Part shown: positions 22,186 to 32,505 of the stretch, in pieces
How positions within the stretch are numbered: the stretch's first letter is position 1
How the letters are laid out: the number at the start of each line of letters is the position of its first letter
Notes under the pieces: generated by a model
What the model was told of the DNA's origin: nothing
The model's input: the letters and a program-made list of their open reading frames with translations, nothing else
The model's database searches: none
Origin: Plasmodium coatneyi
Taxonomy: Eukaryota; Apicomplexa; Aconoidasida; Haemosporida; Plasmodiidae
DNA: 64,000 nt
Direction of reading: 5' to 3'
NCBI RefSeq assembly: GCF_001680005.1
Contig: NC_033564.1
Location: 682,001-746,000, forward strand
Position numbers and translations under genes: made by a program

Positions 22186-23172
22186 TCTTCCGTTTCTATG
22201 CGTGTGTGCTCTTTCCTACATATATAATGTCAATTTATATGTTATAAAATGTTCATATAATTAGAAAAAAGAGAAGTGTGCATGCCCTTGGCTGTTCTAT
22301 CATCATTAGTACATAACAAAAATTTCTCCTATTCCATACTCATTTATTGCTGTTCACATGCTAACATACACACACCCATGTTTTAAATCACCACATATAA
22401 ATAATTAAGGCAGAAATGTAGAAACAAGTACATTGTGGAAGTAAAATAAAAAAGGGAAAACTAATATTTTTTTCGCTTTCCCTTATTTATTACATAATTG
22501 TACTGCACTGTTCTTGATTACTCAAAATGTTATACTAATATTTATCTTACTCCCGTGCTTCATTGTACCCATAGAAGAACGCGAAAAATTCCTTCCTCTC
22601 TAAATAAAATTTTCTCCGATATATTGTTAATTTATGTTCCCTCACCCTTCTAAGAAAGAACTATTAAGCACTTGTAGTGCAAATAAAGTTCCTATACGGG
22701 GAGCACACTCCACCCCTCCTCCTTTTCCACACTATGATGAATTAGTAGGAGCAATTTTTTTCCCTTTACATACCTCCTTCCTCACAACTCTTTCCTTCCT
22801 TCCTTTTTCCATATGTCATATAAGTATATCTTAAGGGCACCATACAAACTATATATTATGATAGATGAGTTACCAGAGTTCTGTTTTCCTAACTTCACAT
22901 TATATATTTCACACATTTATGTAGTCCATTCCTTACTTTCCTTTTCCTTTTTCTTGAAAACTACATTATAAATAGCTTTACCACGAGGAGAAGATGTTCA
23001 CAATGTGATACATAAGTTTCAACCTCCCACTTTCTTTAATGCATATTATATTCTACACACAAATGTGCTCCACTTTTATATTGTTCACGACTTATATGAT
23101 AAGAAGGCTTTATAAAGTTGACTACCTTTTCGAATAGTTAATTAAGCTCAAGAAATTGAAGAGAGTTCTATG
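22186..23172 (-). promoter_or_regulatory. 5' flank of gene F, conserved with gene A flank
   Basis: Positions 22205-22550 are homologous to 2525-2890 upstream of gene A, including TGTCAATTTATATGTTATA and GGCTGTTCTATCATCATTAG. The rest is AT-rich and without recognisable exons. Confidence 0.6.
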
Positions 23173-24250
23173 GTTTCAGAGATTAGGGTTTACGGTTCAG
23201 GGTTTACGGTTCAGGGTTTACGGTTCAGCGTTTAGGGTTGAAGGTTCAAGGATCAGTATTTGAGTGTTTAGGTTCCCAGGTTATGAATTTACGTTTCAGG
23301 ATTGAGGGTATAGGGTTTAGGGTTCAGGGTTTAGGGTTTAGGGTTCAGGGTGTATGGTTTAGAATTTAGGGTTCAGGCTTTAGTGTTTAAAGTTTAGGGT
23401 TCCGTGTTTAGGGTTTAGGGTTCAGGGTTTAGGGTTTAGGGTTTAGGGTTTATGGTTTAGGGTTGAGGGTTTAGGGTTTATGTTCAGGATTTAGGGTTTA
23501 TGTTCAGGGTTTAGGGCTTAGTGCTTATACTTCAGGTTTTCTTTTTAGGGTTGAGGATTCAGGATTTAAATTTTAGGTTTTTGGGTTTAAGGATTTGGGT
23601 TCCACATATAGCTTTAAAGGTTTTGGTTCAACGAATAGGGTTTGGGGATTTGTGTTCAAGGTATAGTGTTTAGGGTTTAGACTTCGGTGTTGAGGGTTTA
23701 GGGTTCAGGCCTTAGGGTTTTAGGGTTAAGGGTTAAGGGTTCAGGGTTTTCGATATCAGGTTCAGATTTGAGGGTTCAGAATTTATGGTTCAGTGTTGAG
23801 GCTTTGATGGTTCAGGGTTTAAGGTTTCATGTTCAGGTTTTAAGGTTTAGGGTTTAGGGTTCAGGTTTTAGTGTTTAGGTTTAGGTTTATGTGTTTAGGT
23901 TTATCTTTATGGGTTTAGGTTTTAGGGTTTAGGGTTTAGGATTCGGGGCTTAGGATTTAGGGTTCAGCTTTTAGGGTTTCTGGCTTTATGGTTCGAGGTT
24001 TAGGGTTAAGGGTTCAGGGTTGATGGTTTAGGGTTCATGGTTTAGTGTTCAGAGTGTGGGATTCAGGGTTTATTATTTAGGATTTAGGTTTCAGGATTTA
24101 TATTTCAAAATTTAGGTTTTATGATTTAGGGTTCCAGATTTATGGTTCAGGATTTATTGTCCAGGATTTTTGGTTGAATGTTTAGTGTGGAGTTTTTAGG
24201 GTTTTGTTTTCAAGGTTTAGGGTTCAGAGTTTAGGGTTTAGGGTTGAGAT
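23173..24250 (+). repeat. Interstitial telomere-like array ITS3, G-rich half
   Basis: About 1.08 kb of degenerate GGGTTTAGGGTTCAGGG repeats, with nearly perfect GGGTTTA runs around 23420-23455. On the minus strand, the sense strand of gene F, it reads CCCTAAA. Confidence 0.9.
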
Positions 24251-24380
24251 TCTGTGACAAGGTCTTGCGGCTGAAGAAGCTTATCTCCGCTTTCTATTGT
24301 AGGATTTCTTCCTCTGCATACTGAAATTCCAACAGTAATCCAAGAGACCTGAGCAATTGAGGCGGACACACTATACTGTA
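24251..24380. other. Strand-switch junction within ITS3
   Basis: About 130 bp of unique-looking sequence between the G-rich and C-rich halves. No coding potential recognised. It does not obviously match the ITS1 junction. Confidence 0.7.
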
Positions 24381-24590
24381 ACTGCTCAAAACTAAACTGT
24401 AAACTCCAAGCCGTGATCCCTAAACTCTAAAGCATAAGCCCTGAACCCTAATCCCTGAAACCTAAACCTTCAATCGTAAACGCTAAACCCTGAACACGAA
24501 AACATGAACCCTAAACCCTGAACCCTAAACCCTAAGCCCTAAACCCTAAACAGTCAACTCAGAACCCTGAACGCTGAAGCGTGAGAACTA
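24381..24590 (-). repeat. Interstitial telomere-like array ITS3, C-rich half (short)
   Basis: About 210 bp of CCCTAAACCCTGAACCC-type repeats, about 1.1 kb upstream of gene G and on its sense strand. Much shorter than the G-rich partner. Confidence 0.85.
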
Positions 24591-25708
24591 CACCCTTAAG
24601 TAGAATGTATATATGTTAAGGAGAATAAATTGTTCGTTCAAAGCCTTCCCTTAAGTTAAAGAGAAAAAATAGGTCACATTAATATGTTGAGAGTATTGTA
24701 CATGCTAGGAAAAGTGGGAGAAGGAGGAGCTCCAGTAAAATAATACATTTTCTTGGTATGGGTTAGTTGTTTATATAATGTACTTATCGTAATGGGAAAG
24801 AAAAGTGCAGCACACGAATATGTAAAGTATAATGTGGATTAAAAAGGGACTGTGAAATAACTCAAATAATATCATATATTGAAAGCTTTCTCTGGGAAGG
24901 AGTTTTTGGTAGTATACCTATTAGAAGAAGGATGAAAAAAAAAGAAAACAGAAGAATGTTATTATTAGAGACTATGTGTGAAAGAAGGTGCACTACAATG
25001 AACTGTAATAGTATCTTTTCTGATCATCTTTCTTAAATATAATTAGTTGAATTCTCAGTATTATATATTTTTCATGTATTGCACGAGTACATTCTTTCCA
25101 TTACATATTTATGGATGTGTAAATTGGTATAGAGGAAGGGGAGAATATTCCTTATGTAAGGTGCACTATATATGTGTGTTAACAATTTTTAATTAACTTT
25201 CGTTTTAATAATTATGCACATAGAAAATAGTACAAATATTCGAATGTTTTCTTTATCCAAAAAAGAGAAGGAAATCATATTATTATATATATGTGAAGTA
25301 GATAGAGTGTGTATATATTCACGTCATATTCCGAACATTCTTGAATCATACAATAGTACAGTGTATAAATAAGGGACGTGTGGAAGGGTGTTTTTCCTTT
25401 TTTTTTGCCTTCACTTTGTTATTCTAATATATTTTTATATATTTCTATAATGACTGTTGGTGTGATGATTTTGATGTGTGTGTAAATAGTGTATTGTTGT
25501 ACTTTGTAAAGTTAAAGATTACGTATTTTTATTAAGAAAGGAGGAGTAAAAAAATTTGATAATAGATACATACCTTTTCGAATGGTGAGCCCATCCAGAA
25601 TATACGTGAAAATTTTCACATATATATTCCGAAAGTATATATATATAGGGGGAACATTCTTTAACATAAATATATTATATACAAGAATAAAATATTATTA
25701 GCAGAAAA
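24591..25708 (+). promoter_or_regulatory. 5' flank of gene G
   Basis: AT-rich non-coding DNA with a T-tract near 25398-25408 and TA-rich stretches. It presumably contains the gene G promoter. No exon recognised. Confidence 0.5.
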
Positions 25709-28023
25709 ATGTCAGGGCTGGTAAGGAAGGAGAAAGAGCACACAAAAAAGAAAGAAGAAATTATCTTCTAATTAGAATTGATAATTGAATATACGTGCAG
25801 CAGTTTGTGCATACTGAAATAATAATAAAAATGCAAAAAATGTACACATATATATGTGGGAAAGCACCCATTTACCTACACATCTATATACATACACATA
25901 CATATTCTACTTCCTTCGTCAATTCTATACTGTTAGGGGAAGGCAGGAGCTTCAGTTAAATTTCCATCACAGGAAGTATACCCTAGGTTCGAAGTCGGAG
26001 GAACATGTAACAGAGATTCAGGTGAACGGAGGTACGGAGACAACTTGGCTAGTACTTTGGGAAAAGGAATGAAGAACAGCAAATTGAGCATTAGGCGTCC
26101 GATGGGTAGAATTGTAAAAGGATGGTGCAATGCATATAAAATTGAGCAAGACGGGCAAAAAAAAACACTCGACTATAAACCTTGGGATTTCTTTTATTAT
26201 TGGTTAGGTACCAGGGTAAAGGAGTACTGGGAGGAGGACAACTTTACAAATGCAATGAAGGCACTTTACGAAAACTTCCCCAAGGATCAGAACAGTAGGA
26301 GTGTATGTACTGATAAGTACCCTGGTATAAGCCAAGACCTCTTCGATAAGAGTAAAGTACTATTCGACTTTTTCTATAATTATGATACTGCTAAAGATAA
26401 ATTAGAAGAAAAAGGCCTATTTACGAATGAAAAATGTAACAGTTCCGTAAAAAAAGTTAAGGATGCATATCAAAGTATAAAAGATGCCTGCGATGGGGAG
26501 GGGGATTCTAAGAGTCAATATTGTGATAAACTTATACAGGAGTATAAGGTAAAATTCCAGGATGGGGAACCACAGAAAATAACATGCCCTGAACCCCCCG
26601 AACATGCAGAACGACCTGGCGAGGAAAGAAGGACAGGTAAGGAACGAACTACATTCCAAACTTCAGTAGGTGGAAGTAAGAGAGAAATAAAAAATCTCAT
26701 ATGTCGGAGGGTAGGTGATTGACAGAGGACAGCCTCCCTGTTAGGATAACACTCCTAGAGGAAAAAATAAAAGGAAAGAAAAAAAAGGAACGATCTAAGG
26801 AGCAGGAAGAAAAGGACAGACTAAGGAAAAAGGAAGGATGTCTAAGGAAAGGAAGGGGTCTAAGGAAGGAAGGTAAGGAATGATGTCTAAGGAGGAAGGG
26901 GAGGAGTCTAAGTAATTGAAGGGTCTAAGGAGGAGGAAAGGAAGGTATGGTCTAAGGACGAAGGAAGGTTGTTAGGCTGGTGTTAGGGGTGGAGGAAAGT
27001 GTTTAGAAGGAGGGGGTCTATGATTGGAGGGGTTCTAAGGAGGGAAGGAAAGGGTATAAGGAAGGAAAGGATAGTCTGAGGAAGGAAAAAGGGAAAAAGG
27101 AAAGGGAAAATGAAATAAAGAAAAGAAAGAAATGGAAAGAACGAAACAAAGGACGAAGAGAAACTGCAACATTATTATAGATGTCTGTTAGGAAATACGA
27201 CTATGATGAAAATGTTAGGGGAGCATTGTGATATGAGAAAAGTAGCAGAGTGCGTTGAAAGAAAAGAAAAAAAAAAATAATAATAATAATAAACATAGAA
27301 AAAAAAGAAAGAAAAGGAAAAAATGAGGATAAGAAGAAGAAGGAAAACATTACACTAGAACCATCTGTCTTTATTTTTTCTCTGGATTCAGAGGAAGCTA
27401 TTGAAGGGGAAGAAGAAGAGGAAGGTGAAGAAGATGAAGAAGAAGAGGAAGACGAAGTCGAAGAAGAAGCTGTTGCTGCTGATCCTGGTGGTGTTGCATT
27501 ACCTGCTGTGTCTGGTGCATTAGCTGCAGTAGGACTGCCTGCAGTTCTTTTCTTTTTATATAAGGTAAACCTCTAATTATAATTACCTCATTACACACTT
27601 AGAAGTATAAATAATAATAATATTCCCTTATAATTAACTTGTTCTCCATTTAAAAAATAAATGCTTAAAATGAGTTCCACATATATATATATATATGTGC
27701 ATTGTATATATGTGTTACACACATGGACACCATTTCTTCCCTTTTTTCAGTATACTTCTGCATTCGATTGGGTGAAAGGTTCCTCTTCCAGGAGCAGAAG
27801 AACAAAAAGGTCCGTTCGACAAGACCTAAGCACATCATTCTCAGGCGAAGACTCCTCTACAGAATATGGGACAGGATATGCAACTACCACAGTAGGTTCG
27901 TCATCAAATTTAACAACGGACAATTCTACTATATATGGCGAACAACGACGCGGGGGGGGAGGGGCAAATAATGGACCACAGGAACGACAGAGGCGGAGAA
28001 ATATAAGTTATGCACGCATGTAA
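25709..28023 (+). CDS. KIR-like variant antigen, single pir domain with acidic linker (gene G)
   Basis: Exons: 25709-25720 (MSGL then GTAAGG, likely), 25937-26636, 27392-27564 and 27751-28023. Exon 2 starts GKAGASVKFPSQEVYPRF, carries one pir domain (FFYYWLGTRVKEYW) and leaves at ACAG|GTAAGG in phase 1. Exon 3 enters with the two complementary bases and encodes a run of Glu/Asp of about 30 residues followed by a membrane segment (LPAVSGALAAVGLPAVLFFLYK). The tail starts YTSAFDWVKGSS and ends NISYARM. The open frame past 26636 continues to 26722, but the phase of exon 3 shows the donor at 26637 is used. This is the only full gene here with one domain, and its exon 3 corresponds to the CD99-like exon of fragment E with a different, acidic ectodomain stem. 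Confidence 0.85.
26760..27110 (+). repeat. Purine-rich degenerate repeats in gene G intron
   Basis: GGAAGG, GTCTAAGG and AGGAAGG motifs repeat through the intron 26637-27391, with one GGAAGGTTGTTAGG copy near 26963. It is homologous in type to the repeat at 17880-18420. A/G-rich microsatellite sequence continues to about 27350. Confidence 0.8.
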
Positions 28024-28816
28024 TATGTACCATATTAAATGTGATGTTCCTTCCCCCTCCCCCTCCTGAAGGGAAGGGAAGCATAAATAACAGCACGCAA
28101 AGTCCGCACACAGTTTATATGCAGTGTACGAACAGAAGGATTTTTTTTTTTTTACTTTTTATTTTTTTTTTTGTTTTTATTTTTTTTTCGTATTTGTACT
28201 AAGGTGCTTACAGGTTCATGTGCAGAATTAAATAATCATTTACACTTCACTGTGTGTACAGTTATGAACCACAGAATTCGATAATTACATTAATATGGAT
28301 CTCGCTGATTTATATGTTTAGGGAAAACACAGTCATACACACATTTCCCATACGAAATTACATTTAAAGAATGGGAGCAATTTTTTTTTCTTTTATGCTT
28401 ACCAAAAATTGCACAAAAAAAAGAAATTGTCCAAAAAAAAAAAAAAAAAAATGCCCTAATATAAATTTATCACAGCAAAAATTAGCCAAAAAAAAGTTGT
28501 CATATGAAAAATTGCGCAAAAAAAAAAAAAAAAAAGAGTAACTCTGGACAGTCACATAGAACGATAAACAGACCAATGCACACACTTGTGCGTGCCAAAT
28601 TAGCGACACTTGAAAAGGTGAGAAAGGAATTGCTTTACGAAATGCCTGTTTTGAGTCCCCTGCGCCACCATTCCGTATGGGAACATTTACCTATGCTGCG
28701 GCAAGTTACGCCATTTTCACATTTTTCTTCCACTGTTTTCCGCGCTTTGCAGTTTTCCCTACCCCGCCCTTTTTTTTTTTTTCCCCCTTTTTGAAACCCT
28801 ACAAGACAACTTCCAC
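28024..28816. other. 3' flank of gene G and border between KIR island and core
   Basis: A KIR 3' element copy lies at 28081-28140. An inverted copy of the dispersed TTAGGGCATTTTTT unit lies at about 28451-28530 (see 16640-16780). After about 28550 composition becomes that of the core. Further N-terminal exons of the DHHC gene could lie here (an in-frame open stretch precedes 28817) but none is assured. Confidence 0.55.
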
Positions 28817-31242
28817 ATGAATAATTTTCTGTCCTTCCTTTTCGTGACACTTTTGAGCGCCTTCATTTATATATGTTACCTATGTGAGTACGCCAACCAC
28901 CGTCATGGCACCGCCACTCGCATCGTACATGCTTCGTTGAGTGTAGAAGCGCATATATAGAAGTGTGCACACAAACGTGTACATGGAGAAGAACCACAAA
29001 ACGTGAAGCACACCCTGCGATGCACCACCACCCCCAACAACAACCCATCCTTCCACCCCTATTGCAGACTGCCTCCAAAATGAATACCTAAACAGTTACG
29101 ACCGCACCGTGCGCATAATCCTGGGAGCACTGAGTGCCCCCTTTTTTGTCTGCTATTATTGGTCCTTTGTAAAATGCTCCTTTAACAACCCTGGATACGT
29201 GGACACCACGTGGGAAGGTGAGAGATGAGAGAGTCCCAACTTGGCTTCAGAAAATTTCCATTGAGTGTTCGCTATACCCATGGTGCGTAGATACTACATA
29301 TGATGATGGACTTCCCATGGAGAACATTTTTTTCTCCTCCCCTTCATCCCCCGGGTCGTCCTTCCCCCTCAGCAAACGCAGAAGAAAATAACATACAGAT
29401 CGAAAAGCGGAAAATTAGGAATTACACGCCGAATAAGTACACCATCTGTGATAAGTGCAACTTTCTTGTGAGGCCAGAGAGGGCCCACCATTGCCGGGTA
29501 AAAGTATCACGTCGTCGCCCAGCAAAAGGGGAGATACACAGCAAGGTGTGTTGATGCAATTCTACATCGTTTTTTACCATGTATATACCAGATGTACACC
29601 CGATGGCACACCTGATCGCTTGTTCCCCCCCCATACAGTCCTGCAAGAGATGCGTGCTGAAGATGGATCACCATTGCCCATGGATAGGCACTTGCGTGGG
29701 AGAGAGGAACTTAAAGTTCTTTTTCCTCTTTCTGTCCTACGGGCTGCTCACAACGGTGTACATTGCTATTACCATTATCCCCAAGTTTATACTGGCCCTA
29801 CAAGAAAGCGAAAGTAACAAGGTAAAATCTGGTGAGAGGGGACATCCCGGAGGTGCTATATTTGGGTGTGCACTACTCACGGAGCATTCGTTGGTGCATT
29901 GGGCTGGTCACTTTGTGTATATCTCCACTTGGGCTATCCATACATGTATAGTTGTTCATTCCATTCTACATTCGTTATCCATTCATTATGCATTCGTTCA
30001 TTCCATTCGTTCATTCCATTCGTTCATTCCATTCGTTTAATCCATTCGTTTAATCCATTCGTTTAATCCATTCGTCCATTCCATTCGTTCATTCGTCATT
30101 AATCCATTTTCTTGCTTACTTTTTCCCCTCCTTCCATCATAGGCCTCCCAAACGCTGCACCATGGAGCCCTGCTGATCAGTAAAAAGAACAGGAAAATAT
30201 ATCCCCTCCCCCCCTAGTGGATAGAAAATATGCACTTGCTGTGGATGCTGAGCCTACGCGTTTCTTGTAGACATGCGTGCATATAACTTTATCCCTGCGC
30301 GTGTGTATGTCTTCACTGAAGGAAGCACCCCCCCCATACATTGTCACTCATCCGTAGCTGTGTGTGCTTCCCTGACAATGATGATAGCCCTAGTCTTCGT
30401 AATAAAGAAAGGAAAAAAAAAAAATGTTTCGAAGTTTGCACAGACTCCTTCGAGGGGTCAATCAGTTCATTGCTCGGAATTTTCAACATGCCTATATATA
30501 TACACAATGGTGCCTCTTTTACCATCTTCCCCCCCCCCCTCTCAGATGAACTGCCAGTACGTCTATTTCATTTCTCGTAACATCACGGTAATAGAGTCGT
30601 CGTACACGGATAAGGTGAGCAAAGGAGGGGAAGCAGCAGTTGACTCGACGCTGGGGTGGGGCGGGCGTCACCCTCCGTTCTGCTCCATAAAAGATGAGCT
30701 AATTTAGTCATTTTACTAAGCATGCAAATTTTTTGTACCAATTTTTTATATGCTCTCGCCTTCCCCCGCAGAACCCCTATGACTTGGGCACGTACAATAA
30801 CTGGAAAATGGTAGACACCATTTTGAAAAGGCGGCCAAGAGAGCCGCAACAACCAAGTGAAACAAACAACAAAAAAAAAAAAAAAAAATAGGGGATAAAG
30901 AAAGTACTCATGGCATGCCCGCACAACTCACAACATACAGGTGTTTGGCGAATTCAAGTGGAAGTGGTTCTTCCCCCTCACTCCCGAAAATCTCTACCCT
31001 ACCAGTAGGCTTCCCCCAAATGAATTCCAAAAATGAAATTGGGAAGGAACATTTCTCAGAGTGATTTACCCTTTAAGCACGAGTTGTGGTTTACAAAGAA
31101 ACATTGGTGAATCCTTTTTTTTTCTCCCGCAGAAGACTACCTGTACCCGCTGAACGACATATACCTCAACATCAACAACGTCGACATGGATGACTCATTT
31201 TTAGCTAGTCATAACGATAGTTCGAAAGAGGAAAACGTTTGA
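28817..31242 (+). CDS. DHHC9: DHHC-type palmitoyltransferase (DHHC9 orthologue by position)
   Basis: Ten exons fit in phase: 28817-28883, 29068-29217, 29373-29497, 29639-29821, 30143-30179, 30358-30398, 30546-30614, 30772-30810, 30941-31004 and 31133-31242, giving about 294 residues. The Cys-rich catalytic domain spans exons 3-4: [17 protein letters not shown] then [15 protein letters not shown] with NLKFF; the Cys of DHHC is the acyl-carrying residue. Four membrane spans are visible (exons 1, 2, 4 and 6), and [11 protein letters not shown] (exon 8) is the conserved post-TM4 motif. The enzyme attaches palmitate to Cys of membrane proteins. It lies next to RON4, tail to tail. The start at 28817 (MNNFLSFLF) is the first in-frame ATG on the open stretch; an earlier exon is possible. 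The name rests on remembered gene order. Confidence 0.85.
29950..30105 (+). repeat. Intronic 13-bp microsatellite (ATTCCATTCGTTC)
   Basis: About ten imperfect tandem copies of a 13-bp unit, with a TTTAATCC variant in the middle, inside intron 4 of the DHHC gene. Likely length-polymorphic. Confidence 0.8.
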
Positions 31243-32505
31243 TATGTGTGCGTTTTCGGAGAATGGAAAATAATTTTTGCTTTGGTGGTAAGGTTCCGCA
31301 CAAGGGCGCGTTTGCTCCATATGTGCATGTCTGACGATATGCGTGCACGTAATTGTGTCATGACGTAGCTGCCATTTCGACCTCTTCCACAGTGTGCAGG
31401 GCCTCACCTGCAAGTTTTTCGCGCTTTCTGTTTTTTCCATCAGCAATTCTTCAATTCGCATGATTGTTCCTTTTGTGCGTTTTGATAGCAATTTTTCCCG
31501 TTTTTTCCTCCCCCCCAATTTGTGATTTCTTTTCGCAAGAATGCCACAATTTATTAATGAGACACAGGTTCTGCGTGACCACCAGCGCCGGACTGTGTTG
31601 CTTCGTTTACATGTAAGGATTACGGCGCCATGCTCATTGGGAAGCGTGTGTAAAAAATATCACCCCCTTCCTTATACCCCAGTTTGTGCCTTTTTTTTTG
31701 TTTACCTCATTTTTCTTCGGGCATCTGATACCATTTTGATGCCACCTTTTCTTCGTGTTCCACGCTACGCCGCTTTAAACCCGATCCGAGTGGAAATCCT
31801 CCTCATAATGTGTAACATTTTTTTTGTTCAACACGTAATTCAAAAATGTCATTATAAACACAACTCAGCAGACATAAAAAGAAGAAAAACTACAAAATGA
31901 ATTATTAGCAAAAAAAAAAACAAAAAGTCTAAATAACATTCTACCACTTTGTGCAAACAAAATTTACGCTGCTTCTTCTATGCTAAACGTGGCATAATCG
32001 TTTTCGCAAAGAGGACCAACTTGTGAAGTGATCACACTTTCCCAATTTGTGGGTAGCAAATCTTAAAAACTAAAACAAGGTGAAACAAAAAAAAAAAAAA
32101 ATAGAGAAAAGTGTGCAAAAAGCAGAACGGGAAAAGAAAAAAACACCTGAATGGTTCATAAAAAAAAGCGAAAAAAATATGAACAAAAAAAAAAAAAAAA
32201 AAAAAAAAAGGAATGGAACGGAAAATAGCTACATGCTAGACAATTCCCGTTTGCGTTTATTAGACAGTGCTACCAACTGTGTCCATGAGACACGCTATTT
32301 CGTCATCCTGAGGGGGCAAAGAAGAGCGGGTTCCTCCAAGGGTTATTCAGGCACCAGCTATGTCTATGTCTTCCCCCCGTTAAATGAAAAAAACGCTTCT
32401 TTGGAACAGCACTGTGCCTGAAGAAGCCGCTCTAACTAGCTTCGTTCCTTTACGTGATCTTCACCCACCCCCATACACGCGCGCTTCCAAAGTAATAAAC
32501 TAATT
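31243..32505. other. Convergent intergenic region between DHHC gene and RON4
   Basis: Both genes end here. The stretch holds A-tracts (32087-32101, about 32185-32210) and short open frames without family features. No gene recognised. Confidence 0.6.
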
